Assembly: GCF_020165855.1 (NCBI RefSeq)
Contig: NZ_JAIUFY010000007.1
Coordinates: 124,001 to 188,000 of the forward strand
Source of the DNA: Celeribacter litoreus
GTDB lineage: Bacteria; Pseudomonadota; Alphaproteobacteria; Rhodobacterales; Rhodobacteraceae
Direction of reading: 5' to 3'
Length of the DNA: 64,000 nucleotides
How positions within the stretch are numbered: position 1 is the stretch's first letter; each line of letters opens with the position of its first letter. Below the pieces are notes generated by a model, which was given only the letters and a program-made list of their open reading frames with translations, ran no database searches and was not told the origin of the DNA. Below, one piece after another: positions 9,100-18,299 of the stretch. The position numbers and the translations under genes are program-made.

Positions 9100-10107
9100 A
9101 TGAGCGAACCGGACCGAATCTCCTCGAAGAACCTGACAATGCAGGACATTGCGAAGGCGGCCGGCGTGTCTCCGATGACGGTTTCGAATTGCTTTCGCTA
9201 TCCTGACCGTGTGCGCCCCAAAACCCGCGAAACAGTGATGAACGTCGCCGCACAGCTCGGGTATGTGCCGAACATGTCGGCCGGACTGCTTGCTGCCGGA
9301 TCGAGCCAGGTGATCGGTGCGGTGTTGCCCTCCATCCGGAACTCGGCGTTCTACCGATATGTCGCGGGCCTGCGACAGGCGGCGACTGAGCGCGGGCACG
9401 AACTCATCACCATGATCGCAGAAACGCCGGAAGAAGAGCTGTCCGCCGTGCAAACTCTGTTGGGCTTACGGGTCGCGGGGATTGCATTGGTCGCCGGCCC
9501 TCATGTCGCTGACCTGAGGCAGTTGCTCGCCCTCTCCGGCACCCCTGTTGTCGAAAGCTGGGGCGGAGAGGACGCGATAGGATGCGGTGTCGCCTACGAT
9601 GTCGGTGCCGCCAGCCGTGAGTTGACCCAACACCTGATCAAACAGGGCCGTAGGCGGATCGGTTTCGTTCAGGTTCTGGGCGGCGGGGAACAACGTTATA
9701 CAATGCGGTTTCCCGGTTTTCAGAAGGTGATGTTTGATGCGGGACTAGCCGACAATCTCGTTTTGACGGTCCGTGCCGCAGACGGGTTCGGGTCCGGCGC
9801 GCGGATTCTCAACGAGTTTCTGAGCTTGGAGCCGCGACTGGATGCGATCCTGTGCCCGACCGACGTTGTCGCGGCGGGGGCACTGTTTGAATGTCAGCGG
9901 CGTGGCTTGGACATCCCCGGTGACATCGCGATTGCGGGATGGGGGGACTATGATATCGGTCGCCAACTCAGCCCGACCCTGACAACTATCACGCCTTTCT
10001 CTTTCGACATTGGGGCGGGGGCCGTGAAGATGCTGCTCGAAGGTGGCGCTGAACGGCCCAATTCGCTACTCACACCCTATGCGTTGGAGGTGCGGGAGAG
10101 CACCTAA
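9100..10107 (+). CDS. LacI-family transcriptional regulator
   Basis: A 335-residue regulator. Residues about 11-60 form the LacI helix-turn-helix and hinge (MQDIAKAAGVSPMTVSNCFR, then VAAQLGYVPNMSAGLLAAG). The rest is a periplasmic-binding-protein-like effector domain, ending with the usual SFDIGAGAVKMLLE region. It is transcribed away from the ABC/hydantoinase operon, and the perfect palindrome between them is the obvious target. The inducer is likely the transported compound or a product of HyuA/HyuB. The gene ends 24 bases before the convergent LysR gene. Confidence 0.95.
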   Translation: MSEPDRISSKNLTMQDIAKAAGVSPMTVSNCFRYPDRVRPKTRETVMNVAAQLGYVPNMSAGLLAAGSSQVIGAVLPSIRNSAFYRYVAGLRQAATERGHELITMIAETPEEELSAVQTLLGLRVAGIALVAGPHVADLRQLLALSGTPVVESWGGEDAIGCGVAYDVGAASRELTQHLIKQGRRRIGFVQVLGGGEQRYTMRFPGFQKVMFDAGLADNLVLTVRAADGFGSGARILNEFLSLEPRLDAILCPTDVVAAGALFECQRRGLDIPGDIAIAGWGDYDIGRQLSPTLTTITPFSFDIGAGAVKMLLEGGAERPNSLLTPYALEVREST

Positions 10108-10131
10108 ACTTGCCTCCGAGGGTGGGCGCGA

Positions 10132-11085
10132 TCAGGCGTAAGTGCGCTGCTCGATGTCGACGGTTTTCACCATCTCGTCGAGTTGAGAGAGAAACGCGGC
10201 TTCCGCCTCGGACAGTTTTCGTTTCGGGTTGTTCAACAGATAGATGTTGATGAGCGGAAGCTCGTTGTACGGCGGCAGTTGCCGTAGGAGGCCGAGGCCC
10301 GTATCACGTTTGGCGACGTGAAGGGGCAGGGCGCCGATGCCGATATTCGTCACAATCATGCGCCGCAATTCCAACAGGTTCGACGACACGCCCCGCCAAT
10401 TGGTCGCCATCTTGGCGCGCAGGCGCAGCTTGGTCACGGGTTCAAGGGCGCCGCCTTCTGTCTCTGTCTGGAACGAGACGGAGGGTTCGCCCTCCAGTTC
10501 GGATAGAGACACCGAGTCGCGGTGGAACAGTCGGTGTTTCGGCCCGCAAAACAGGCCGAATTTTTCGCGATAGAGCACAGTTGCTTTCAGGTCTGACGGA
10601 ATTTTATGCAGAAGGCAGAGGCCCAAAGAGGCTCTATTCTGCGCAACGCGGGTGACAACGTCGTCACTTTCAGCAACAGCCACGGAAAAACTGACCTTCG
10701 GATGCGCCTCCGCGAAGGTGTTGAGAACGTCATCAAAATGCTCTGAAATCACGTGGGACGTGGTCACAATCGTGATGTGCCCGCGCAGTTCCGAGCCACC
10801 TTCTTCGAGCAGCGAAGGCAGTTGAGAGACCGCGCCGAAAATCGAGGAACACTCGGAATAGAGCCTCTGTCCGGCGCGGGTGACTTTGAATTCATTAGGT
10901 TTTCGTATAATCAACTGATGACCTGTCGTGTCCTCAAGGCGTTTGAGCGCTGAGGAAATGGTCGGCTGTTTCAGGCCGAGAAAACTCGCCGCACGGGAAA
11001 TGCCGCGCTGTTCGACGACGACCATGAAGGTGCGGAGCAGGTTCCAGTCGAGATTCCACGGGAACCGTTGTTCGTAAGGTTTCAT
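10132..11085 (-). CDS. LysR-family transcriptional regulator
   Basis: A 317-residue LysR-type regulator. The winged helix-turn-helix is in residues about 14-72 (FMVVVEQRGISRAASFLGLKQPTISSALKRLE); the effector domain begins near residue 102 (GHITIVTTSHVISEHFDD). It is divergent from the amino-acid ABC and aminotransferase operon starting at 11261 and is the likely regulator of that operon. A dyad ATAG-N7-CTAT lies two bases before its own start codon, suggesting self-control. Effector is probably the imported amino compound or its keto acid, by inference. Confidence 0.93.
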   Translation of the reverse strand: MKPYEQRFPWNLDWNLLRTFMVVVEQRGISRAASFLGLKQPTISSALKRLEDTTGHQLIIRKPNEFKVTRAGQRLYSECSSIFGAVSQLPSLLEEGGSELRGHITIVTTSHVISEHFDDVLNTFAEAHPKVSFSVAVAESDDVVTRVAQNRASLGLCLLHKIPSDLKATVLYREKFGLFCGPKHRLFHRDSVSLSELEGEPSVSFQTETEGGALEPVTKLRLRAKMATNWRGVSSNLLELRRMIVTNIGIGALPLHVAKRDTGLGLLRQLPPYNELPLINIYLLNNPKRKLSEAEAAFLSQLDEMVKTVDIEQRTYA

Positions 11086-11086
11086 T

Positions 11087-11101
11087 ATAGACCAAACCTA
11101 T
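11087..11101. promoter_or_regulatory. Candidate LysR box ATAG-N7-CTAT
   Basis: ATAG and CTAT are exact inverted repeats separated by 7 bases, the spacing of the classical T-N11-A LysR box. The dyad lies immediately upstream of the LysR gene (start 11085), in the 175-base gap to the amino-acid ABC operon (start 11261). A second dyad, TGCATG-GGTG-CATGCA, is at 11132-11147 in the same gap. Either could carry regulator binding; this rests on sequence symmetry and position only. Confidence 0.45.
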
Positions 11102-11260
11102 GATGGAAATTCTTATTATTTATTTGCGTGATGCATGGGTGCATGCAAGCCTTTTGTGAGAGGGGGATTTGAGCGCCAGTTTGCGAACGCCCGAACCACC
11201 CAAGAAAAATCAGAACATTTGCGCCGCCCGAGAGGAGGCGCGCCATCAGGAGAGAGACTT

Positions 11261-12049
11261 ATGACCGAACGCAGAAGCCTGCTTAAAATGTCCATCGCTG
11301 CCGCCAGCCTTGCCTTGACCGGCATGACGATTGCCGTGCCCGTGGCGGCAGAGGAACTTGATACGCTGAAGGAAAAGGGCGTGATGCGCATTGCCATGTC
11401 TGGCGCCTATCCTCCGTTCAACTTCGTGAACGACAAAAACGAGGTCGTGGGCTTTGACCCCGCCATCGGTGAGGAGATCGCAGAGCGTATGGGCCTTGAG
11501 GTCGAGATCATCACCACCGCATGGGACGGTATCATCGGCGGTCTGCTCGCCAACAAATACGACGCTATTGTCGGGTCGATGTCGATTACGGACGAGCGCA
11601 AGGAAGTCGTGGATTTCGTCGGGCCGTATTACCGCATGAGCCGCGGGATTTTCGTCACAGAGGACACGGAAATCACCTCTCTCGACGATCTGAAAGAGGC
11701 GACACTCGGTGTCACCCTCGGCGAAACGCATGAACAGTGGGCGCGCGACGAGGGCTACAAAGTCCGCACCTACAAAGGCCTGCCTGAACTCATGCTCGAA
11801 CTGGAAAACGGTCGTGTGGACGCTATCGTGAACGACGACATTCCGGTGCTTCTCGCGATTGGATCCAAAGATGTGCCGATCAAGCAGCTCGATGTTGATC
11901 TGCCTGGCGTCGCAGACGAGGCCGGTATCGCCATTCGCAAAGGCAACCCGGAGCTGATGGCCGCGATGCAAGAGGCGCTCGACGCTATGCAGGAAGACGG
12001 CACCTATCTCGAGATTGCCAAGGAGTGGGTCGGCGGCGACATCCGCTAA
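11261..12049 (+). CDS. Amino-acid ABC transporter solute-binding protein
   Basis: A 262-residue family 3 solute-binding protein (HisJ/FliY/GlnH type). The start chosen, MTERRSLLKMSIAAASL, has AGGAGAG 7 bases upstream and opens a signal peptide with cleavage near AAEELD. The frame is open further upstream but that part looks non-coding. The mature part shows GVMRIAMSGAYPPFNFVNDK, GFDPAIGEEIAERMG and DAIVGSMSITDERKEVVDF, all typical for binding of the amino acid carboxylate and amino groups. It is first in the operon and is followed by a hairpin at 12062-12092. The ligand should carry an amino-acid head group. Confidence 0.95.
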   Translation: MTERRSLLKMSIAAASLALTGMTIAVPVAAEELDTLKEKGVMRIAMSGAYPPFNFVNDKNEVVGFDPAIGEEIAERMGLEVEIITTAWDGIIGGLLANKYDAIVGSMSITDERKEVVDFVGPYYRMSRGIFVTEDTEITSLDDLKEATLGVTLGETHEQWARDEGYKVRTYKGLPELMLELENGRVDAIVNDDIPVLLAIGSKDVPIKQLDVDLPGVADEAGIAIRKGNPELMAAMQEALDAMQEDGTYLEIAKEWVGGDIR

Positions 12050-12061
12050 GACTTTCCCTGT

Positions 12062-12092
12062 CACCGGCTGCGGCATGAGGCGGCGGCCGGTG
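12062..12092 (+). repeat. Intercistronic hairpin after the amino-acid binding-protein gene
   Basis: CACCGGC (12062-12068) pairs with GCCGGTG (12086-12092); three further pairs, one a G-U, can extend the stem inward. It starts 12 bases after the stop codon of the binding-protein gene and 37 bases before the first permease. There is no strong T-run, so a role in keeping the binding-protein message abundant relative to the permeases is more likely than termination. Confidence 0.65.
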
Positions 12093-12129
12093 GATTGCTT
12101 TGCACGTTTTTAGAACGGGGCGTAACGCC

Positions 12130-12777
12130 ATGGACATAGATCTCATTCTGAGGGTCTATCCCTATTTTCTCGAAGCTGCCGTCGTGACGGTCGAACTGTC
12201 CGTTCTGACGATCCTGCTCGGGCTCATCTGCGGCGCTCTTGGCGCAGCGGCGCGCCTGTCACGCTTTTCTTTTGTTCGCTTTCTCGGGGCGGCCTATGTC
12301 AGTGTCTTTCGCGGCACGCCGGCCCTGATCCAGTTGTTCATTTTGTATTTTGGCGGGCCACAGATCGGCATCCAACTCGATGCTTTCGAAGCCGGTGTCA
12401 TTGGGTTGGGCGTCAACATCGGGGCCTATATGACCGAGACGATGCGCGGCGCGATTATATCCGTCGATCACGGGCAGGCCGAAGCGGCCCGCACTCTCGG
12501 ACTGTCGCGGGTGCAGGCCTTTCAGAAAGTCGTTCTGCCGCAGGCGATGCGCCTCATGATCCGTCCGCTCGGTGTGAACATCAACGCGCAGATCAAGGGC
12601 ACCGCCCTCGTCGCGGCGATCTCTGTGGTGGAGCTGACCTATACGGCGCAACGCTACATCGGATCGACCTACAAACCGTTCGAAATGTTCCTGCTCGCAG
12701 GGGTGCTCTACCTCATCATCATCACGATCACGGGCAAGTTCATCTCCTATCTCGACCGCCGGGTGCGTCTGCCATGA
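12130..12777 (+). CDS. Amino-acid ABC transporter permease (HisM/GlnP family)
   Basis: A 215-residue polar-amino-acid permease. The start MDIDLILRVYPYFLEAAVVT is chosen because it opens the family's first transmembrane helix; a frame open to 12100 adds a short basic stretch of no family likeness. The EAA loop is [28 protein letters not shown], followed by GVNINAQIKGTALVAAISVVEL. It forms a heterodimeric channel with the next gene product. Confidence 0.94.
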   Translation: MDIDLILRVYPYFLEAAVVTVELSVLTILLGLICGALGAAARLSRFSFVRFLGAAYVSVFRGTPALIQLFILYFGGPQIGIQLDAFEAGVIGLGVNIGAYMTETMRGAIISVDHGQAEAARTLGLSRVQAFQKVVLPQAMRLMIRPLGVNINAQIKGTALVAAISVVELTYTAQRYIGSTYKPFEMFLLAGVLYLIIITITGKFISYLDRRVRLP

Positions 12778-12819
12778 GCTGTTATCTGTCCGTTCTCCCG
12801 AACCTGAAAGGCGTGTGTC

Positions 12820-13476
12820 ATGGGTCTTGATTTCTCAGTTGTCCCCTCTTACGCCGACGCGCTTTTGCTGGGCGTGATCTGGACCATCGCGATCACCGTC
12901 GCCTCTGCTGTTCTGAGCTTTTTCGGCGGCATCCTTTTCGCGGTCATCGCGCTCTACGCGCCGCTCGTGCTGCGCCTGCCGTTCCGCTTTTTTGCTTGGC
13001 TGTTCATGGGCACGCCGCTGCTGTTGCAGCTGTTCCTTATCTATTTCGGGCTTGTCGAACTGGGCATCGATCTGCCGGCCTTCGTCGCGGGGGTGATCGG
13101 CCTCGGCCTGCACTTTGCGGTCTATAATTCGGAGCTCATCCAGACCGCGATCCTCGCTGTGGACAAGGGCCAGATGGAGGCCGCGCGCACGCTCGGTCTG
13201 TCACGGGGTCAGGCGCTCGTGCGTGTGGTCATTCCGCAGGCCGTGCGCGATGTGATCCCTCCCATCGGCAACAACATGATCGCCCTTCTCAAAGACTCCG
13301 CACTCGTGTCCGTCATCGGGGTCTCGGAACTGACCCTGTCCGCGCAGCTCGCGATCGGGCGCACCTATCGTCCGTTCGAATTCTACGCCGTCGCCGCTGT
13401 TCTCTACTACGTTATCAACCTCGGGATGGAAGCGGTCTTGCGTCGCATCGAACGCCGCACCCAGCTCTCCCGCTAA
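12820..13476 (+). CDS. Amino-acid ABC transporter permease (HisQ/GltK family)
   Basis: A 218-residue permease of the same family as the preceding gene. It has an EAA loop ([28 protein letters not shown]) and the family motif [21 protein letters not shown]. It lies 42 bases behind its partner and 17 bases before the ATPase gene. Two different permeases of this type plus one ATPase and one binding protein make a complete polar amino acid importer. Confidence 0.94.
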   Translation: MGLDFSVVPSYADALLLGVIWTIAITVASAVLSFFGGILFAVIALYAPLVLRLPFRFFAWLFMGTPLLLQLFLIYFGLVELGIDLPAFVAGVIGLGLHFAVYNSELIQTAILAVDKGQMEAARTLGLSRGQALVRVVIPQAVRDVIPPIGNNMIALLKDSALVSVIGVSELTLSAQLAIGRTYRPFEFYAVAAVLYYVINLGMEAVLRRIERRTQLSR

Positions 13477-13493
13477 TCCGACAAGGATCTGAC

Positions 13494-14273
13494 ATGACCG
13501 ATACGCCATTCGTTCAAATCCGCCATGCCCAAAAGGCCTATGGTGAGCTTGAGGTTCTCAAGGACATTTCCCTGACCGTCGAGCGCGGCGAGATTGTCGC
13601 CATCATCGGCCCGTCGGGGTCCGGCAAATCCACTTTGCTCCGCGCGATCAACGATCTCGATCCGCTGACATCGGGGGAGGTGATCCTCGAGGGTGTTCAG
13701 GTCAACAAACAGTTGCCGCATCGCCAGTATGAAAAGCATATCAACGAAATGCGTCAGCAGATCGGCATGGTGTTCCAGCACTTCAACCTCTTCCCGCATC
13801 TGACCGTGCGTGAGAACGTCACCATGGCGCCGAAGCTGTTGAAGGGGTTGTCCTCCGCCGACGCAGACAAACTCGCCGAAGAGCAACTGGCCCACGTCGG
13901 CATGTCGGAGCGGATCGATTATTATCCCTCGCAGCTTTCGGGCGGCCAGAAACAGCGTGTCGCCATCGCCCGTGCTCTGGCGATGAAACCCAAGCTCATG
14001 CTCTTTGATGAGGCGACCTCCGCCCTCGATCCCGAACTGGTCGAAGAGGTGAACCTCGTGATGAAGAAGCTCGCCGAAGAGCACATGACGATGATCATCG
14101 TGACGCACGAAATGGACTTCGCGGCCTCCGTTTGTGACCGCGTGATCTTTATGGACGGCGGTGTGGTGGTCGAAGAAGGCCCGCCCTCCGTCGTGTTCCA
14201 GAATCCGACGCAGGAGCGGACACAGAATTTCCTGCGCAAACATCTCGCTCAATACGCTGAAGGTGCAAAATGA
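13494..14273 (+). CDS. Amino-acid ABC transporter ATP-binding protein (GlnQ-like)
   Basis: A 259-residue ATPase: Walker [10 protein letters not shown]-loop in [14 protein letters not shown], signature [16 protein letters not shown], Walker [15 protein letters not shown] and switch histidine in IVTHEMDFA. The [11 protein letters not shown] form is typical of amino-acid importers. The stop overlaps the start of the aminotransferase gene by 4 bases (ATGA), which ties transport and catabolism into one translational unit. Confidence 0.96.
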   Translation: MTDTPFVQIRHAQKAYGELEVLKDISLTVERGEIVAIIGPSGSGKSTLLRAINDLDPLTSGEVILEGVQVNKQLPHRQYEKHINEMRQQIGMVFQHFNLFPHLTVRENVTMAPKLLKGLSSADADKLAEEQLAHVGMSERIDYYPSQLSGGQKQRVAIARALAMKPKLMLFDEATSALDPELVEEVNLVMKKLAEEHMTMIIVTHEMDFAASVCDRVIFMDGGVVVEEGPPSVVFQNPTQERTQNFLRKHLAQYAEGAK

Positions 14274-15631
14274 CGACCGGGCAGTCCCATCTGTTCTACC
14301 AATCCCGCCAACCCCGTCCGTTTCTGGAGCGTGGTGAAGGGATCTATCTCTATGATGAAAGCGGCAAGCGCTACATCGACGGCTCGTCCGGTGCGATGGT
14401 GTCCAATATCGGTCACTCCAATCCGACCGTTCTGGCCAAGATGAAAGCGCAGATGGACAAGGCCACCTTCGGCTACCGTCTGCATTTCAGCACGCATCCC
14501 TCCGAAGATCTCGCAGCGAAGCTCGCAGGGCTGATGCCCGAGGGGTTGGACCGGATCTTTTTTGTCTCCGGTGGATCGGAGGCGGTCGAAACCGCTGAAA
14601 AGCTCGCGCGTCAATATGCCATGACACAGGGGCAGGAGAGCCGTTGGAAAGTCATTTCCCGCACACCCGCCTATCACGGCGGGACGCTCGGGGCACTGGC
14701 GCTGACTGGCGGGAAACTCTTTGCCGGACCGTTTTCGCCGATGTTTCAAGAGATGCCGCATGTGAAAGCGCCGCAGACCTATCTCGACCGTGACAATCTC
14801 AGCGAAGAAGAGCGCGGGATCAAATACGCCGAAATGCTGCGCGAACGGATTGAGGCCGAGGGACCGGAGACGGTTTTGGCCTTTATCATGGAGCCTGTTG
14901 GCGGCGCGTCGACCGGGGCGCTGGTCGCGCCGGACAGCTACTACAAACGCATCCGCGAGATTTGCGACGAATACGGTGTTCTGTTGATCTTTGACGAGGT
15001 GATGACGGGCGCCGGACGCACCGGCACTTTCCTCGCCTGCGAGCACTGGGGCATCACGCCTGACATCATCGCCATGTCGAAAGGGCTCGGCGCGGGCTAT
15101 GCGCCCTTGGGTGCGGTTGCGGCGCGGTCCGATATGGTTGAGGCGCTGCTGGATGCCGGTGGGTTCCTGCATGGGTTTACCTACGCGGGCAATCCTCTGT
15201 CCTGCGCGGCGGGTCTCGCCGTGATTGAGGAAATGGAAGAACATGACATCATCGGCAACTGCGCCCGAATGGGTGAGGTTCTGATCGCGCGGCTCGAAGG
15301 GCTGATGGAGCGCTATCCCTTTGTCGGCCATGTCCGCGGCAAGGGGCTTTTGACTGCGTTCGAACTGGTCTCTGATCGCGAGACCATGGCGCCCCTGCCG
15401 AAAGAGATGAACGCCTTCTCGGAACTGGTCGAACTCGCCTATGAGCGCGGTTTGATCATCTATTCGCGGCGTACCCGTGGCGGGGTTGAGGGCGATCACT
15501 TCCTCGTCTGTCCGCCTCTGATCATCACAGAGGCACAGATCGATGAGATCATGGCCATCCTGACCGATGCGCTCGACACCTTCGCGGCCAATCACGATCT
15601 GCCCGTGTTTGAAAGCGCAGGTGTGGAATGA
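14270..15631 (+). CDS. Class III (omega/beta-amino acid) aminotransferase
   Basis: A 453-residue PLP-dependent class III aminotransferase. Visible active-site elements: [19 protein letters not shown] (phosphate cup), [15 protein letters not shown] with Asp242 against the pyridine nitrogen, and [12 protein letters not shown] with Lys271 as the Schiff-base lysine. This class transfers amino groups from omega- or beta-amino acids and amines to pyruvate or 2-oxoglutarate. It sits between an amino-acid importer and CoA-transferase/thiolase genes with 4-base overlaps on both sides. If the substrate is a beta-amino acid, the product is a 3-oxo acid, exactly what the next two enzymes need. Substrate not provable here. 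Confidence 0.93.
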   Translation: MTTGQSHLFYQSRQPRPFLERGEGIYLYDESGKRYIDGSSGAMVSNIGHSNPTVLAKMKAQMDKATFGYRLHFSTHPSEDLAAKLAGLMPEGLDRIFFVSGGSEAVETAEKLARQYAMTQGQESRWKVISRTPAYHGGTLGALALTGGKLFAGPFSPMFQEMPHVKAPQTYLDRDNLSEEERGIKYAEMLRERIEAEGPETVLAFIMEPVGGASTGALVAPDSYYKRIREICDEYGVLLIFDEVMTGAGRTGTFLACEHWGITPDIIAMSKGLGAGYAPLGAVAARSDMVEALLDAGGFLHGFTYAGNPLSCAAGLAVIEEMEEHDIIGNCARMGEVLIARLEGLMERYPFVGHVRGKGLLTAFELVSDRETMAPLPKEMNAFSELVELAYERGLIIYSRRTRGGVEGDHFLVCPPLIITEAQIDEIMAILTDALDTFAANHDLPVFESAGVE

Positions 15632-16320
15632 GCCTGCCGGATAAAACCACACCAATGGAAGAGGCGGTCGCGGCCATCTCCGACGGGGCTGTTGTGATGG
15701 TCGGCGGCTTCGGTGTGCCGGGCACGCCCTTCACCCTCATTCATGAGTTGGTGCGGCAGGGCAAACGCGATCTCACTGTGATCAAGAACGACGCCAACGA
15801 AGCAGGCATGGGGATTGATCATCTGATCTCCGCGGGCCTCGTGCGCAAGCTCGTCGTCACCCATCTGGGCCTCAACGCGAATGCCATCTCCGCGATGAAC
15901 GAGGGCCGGATGGAGGTCGAATTCTGCGCGCAGGGTATCCTCGCCGAACGCATCCGCGCGGGTGGCGCAGGGCTTCAGGCGATCCTCACCGACATCGGTC
16001 TCGACACTGAACTGGCGGCGGGAAAGCAAGTCATCGAAATGGATGGCAAGCGCCTCTTGGTCGAGCCTGCGATCCGTGCCGATGTGGCGCTGATCCATGC
16101 GGATCAGGCCGATCCCTTTGGAAACCTGACCTATCTGGCGACAGCGCGGAATTTTAACCCGATCATGGCCATGGCGGCGGATCGCGTGATTGTCGAGCCC
16201 GAACAGATCGTGCCGCTGGGAGGCATCGACCCCAATGCGGTCGAAACGCCTGGCGTTTTTGTCGATCAGGTCTGTCCACTCGTGTCGATAGGGGAGGAGT
16301 ATGGCGTTGTTAGACGATAA
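15628..16320 (+). CDS. 3-oxoacid CoA-transferase subunit A
   Basis: A 230-residue alpha subunit of a two-chain CoA-transferase (ScoA/AtoD/PcaI family). GAVVMVGGFGVPGTPFTLI near residue 22 is the family's glycine-rich CoA-binding segment, and DVALIHADQADPFGNLTY is a late conserved stretch. With subunit B it moves CoA from succinyl- or acetyl-CoA to a 3-oxo acid. The stop lies 20 bases inside subunit B, so the two are translationally coupled. Confidence 0.94.
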   Translation: MSLPDKTTPMEEAVAAISDGAVVMVGGFGVPGTPFTLIHELVRQGKRDLTVIKNDANEAGMGIDHLISAGLVRKLVVTHLGLNANAISAMNEGRMEVEFCAQGILAERIRAGGAGLQAILTDIGLDTELAAGKQVIEMDGKRLLVEPAIRADVALIHADQADPFGNLTYLATARNFNPIMAMAADRVIVEPEQIVPLGGIDPNAVETPGVFVDQVCPLVSIGEEYGVVRR

Positions 16321-16987
16321 TTCCGGCGGTAAATCCCAAGACCCCCGCACCCGCATGGTGGCCCGTGCCGCCCAAGAGATCGCGCCCGGTATGGTGGTGA
16401 ATCTCGGCATCGGCCTGCCGACCAAGGTGATTGACCACTTGCCCGCCGGTTTTCCGGTCTGTCTGCACACAGAGAACGGCATGACCGGCATCGGGCCGAC
16501 GCTCCCGTTCGAGGACGCGGACCGCAATCTGATCGACGCGGGTGGCGCCTATGTGTCCCCGCTGCCCGGCACGGCGTATTTCGACAGTGCGGTGAGTTTT
16601 GCGCTTGTGCGGTCCGGTCGGCTCGATCTCACGATGCTCGGCGCATTCGAGGTGGCCGAGAACGGCGATCTCGCGAACTGGAAAATCCCCGGCAAGTTTT
16701 CCCCCGGCGCGGGCGGCGCGATCGAACTGGCGCAAAAGGCGCGGCGCGTTGTGGTGCTGACCACGCATACCGACCGCAAAGGCAATCCGAAACTCTTGCA
16801 GTCCTGCACTTTGCCGCTCACCGCGACGGGGCGCGTGGCGCGTATCTTCACCGACATGGCTGTCGTCGACGTGACACCGTGCGGGTTCGCGTTGGTCGAA
16901 CTGATCGACGGCGTCACGGTGAAAGAAGTGCAAGAGGCCACGGGGGCCACATTGCATCTGCCAGACCACGACATCCCCACGTTTTGA
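16301..16987 (+). CDS. 3-oxoacid CoA-transferase subunit B
   Basis: A 228-residue beta subunit. VVNLGIGLPTKVIDHLP is followed by HTENGMTGIGP, where Glu58 is the catalytic glutamate that forms the CoA thioester. FDSAVSFALVRSGRLDLTMLGAFEV is another conserved stretch. It acts with the preceding chain. ATP-independent activation of a 3-oxo acid directly upstream of a thiolase gene argues that the intermediate is a 3-oxoacyl-CoA such as acetoacetyl-CoA or 3-oxoadipyl-CoA. Confidence 0.94.
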   Translation: MALLDDNSGGKSQDPRTRMVARAAQEIAPGMVVNLGIGLPTKVIDHLPAGFPVCLHTENGMTGIGPTLPFEDADRNLIDAGGAYVSPLPGTAYFDSAVSFALVRSGRLDLTMLGAFEVAENGDLANWKIPGKFSPGAGGAIELAQKARRVVVLTTHTDRKGNPKLLQSCTLPLTATGRVARIFTDMAVVDVTPCGFALVELIDGVTVKEVQEATGATLHLPDHDIPTF

Positions 16988-16995
16988 GGCCCTCC

Positions 16996-18288
16996 ATGGA
17001 TCAAGAACTTTCCACCCGCATCCTGTCTGCGGTCGATGACCTGTTTGACCGCGAGATCGACTTTTTATCGGAGCTGACATCGCATCCCTCGACGCGGGGT
17101 CAGGAGCAAAGCGCGCAGGCCTTTATGGCGGGCGCCCTGTCGGAGCGCGGTTTGGAGGTCGATCAATGGCAGATCGACGTGGACGAGATCCGCAACCTGC
17201 CCGGCTTTTCTCCGGTCATCGGCGATTACGAAGACGCGCAGAATGTCGTCGGCACCCATCACCCACGCACGACCAAAGGTCGCTCCCTGATCCTGAACGG
17301 TCACATAGATGTGGTTCCTGCCGGTCCGCTCGACATGTGGGACGCGCCGCCGTTTGAGCCGCATGTGGCGGACGGCTGGCTCTATGGGCGCGGAGGCGGT
17401 GACATGAAGGCGGGCTTGGTGTCGAACCTTTTCGCCCTCGACGCGCTCCGCCACATTGGGTTGGCGCCTGCCGCGACGGTCCATTATCAATCCGTCGTCG
17501 AAGAGGAATGCACCGGCAACGGCGCGTTGGCCTGTCTTGCCCGCGGCTATAAGGCGGACGCTGCCCTAATCCCGGAGCCATTCGAGGAGAAACTCGTCAC
17601 CTCCCAGATCGGCGTGATCTGGTTTCAGGTGCATCTCAAGGGGCTACCTACCCATGTGGCCTATGCCGGACAGGGCGCAAATGCCATTGAGGCGGCGATC
17701 CCGCTCATTGCGGCGCTGCACGAGATGGAACACCGCTGGAACGCGCCGGAAAACCGACACACGGATTTCGCGCATCACGAGCACGCACTAAATCTCAATG
17801 TGGGCAAAATTCAGGGTGGCGACTGGACGAGTTCGGTGCCCGCGTGGTCCGTGCTCGATCTCCGCATGGCGATCTTTCCGGGGCAGGACATTGAGGCCGC
17901 GAAGGCGGAGATCGAACAGGTGATCTATGACGCCGCACGAGAGAACGCCTTCTTGAAGAATGCTCTGCCCGAGGTGGTCTATCACGGCTTTCTCGCCGAA
18001 GGATACGCGCTGTCAGAAGACTCCTCCGCGACCGCCAAAGCCGCCATTGGCGCCTTGGATCAAGCACATCTGGCGACGACAGGCGAGGCGCTCGACCGTA
18101 TGGCGATCACGGCGACGACCGACGCGCGGTTCTTCGGGCTGTATGCGGACACGCCCGCGCTCGTTTATGGGCCACGGGCCGAGGCAATTCACGGGTTCAA
18201 CGAACGTGTCGAGCTCGAAAGTGTCCGCCGCATCACCCAATCCACCGCCTTGTTCATCGCCGATTGGTGCGGTGTCGAAACTCTCTGA
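16996..18288 (+). CDS. M20-family metallo-deacylase (ArgE/DapE-like)
   Basis: A 430-residue M20 zinc amidohydrolase. The start MDQELSTRILSAVDDLFDRE lies 8 bases after the CoA-transferase stop; the frame is open further left but overlaps that gene. Metal and catalytic residues visible: His103 and Asp105 in LNGHIDVVPAG, Asp136 in GRGGGDMKAG, the acidic VVEEECTGNG at 168-177, and a dimerisation domain in the middle. ArgE/DapE relatives remove acetyl, succinyl or other acyl groups from amino acids. In this operon it may deacylate the imported compound before transamination. The acyl group is unknown. Confidence 0.9.
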   Translation: MDQELSTRILSAVDDLFDREIDFLSELTSHPSTRGQEQSAQAFMAGALSERGLEVDQWQIDVDEIRNLPGFSPVIGDYEDAQNVVGTHHPRTTKGRSLILNGHIDVVPAGPLDMWDAPPFEPHVADGWLYGRGGGDMKAGLVSNLFALDALRHIGLAPAATVHYQSVVEEECTGNGALACLARGYKADAALIPEPFEEKLVTSQIGVIWFQVHLKGLPTHVAYAGQGANAIEAAIPLIAALHEMEHRWNAPENRHTDFAHHEHALNLNVGKIQGGDWTSSVPAWSVLDLRMAIFPGQDIEAAKAEIEQVIYDAARENAFLKNALPEVVYHGFLAEGYALSEDSSATAKAAIGALDQAHLATTGEALDRMAITATTDARFFGLYADTPALVYGPRAEAIHGFNERVELESVRRITQSTALFIADWCGVETL

Positions 18289-18299
18289 GGACCATTCCT

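Noticed and set aside
14249-15655. Minus-strand open frame of 468 codons opposite the class III aminotransferase
   Set aside because: The sense strand has all PLP-enzyme motifs and translational coupling; the antisense frame has none.
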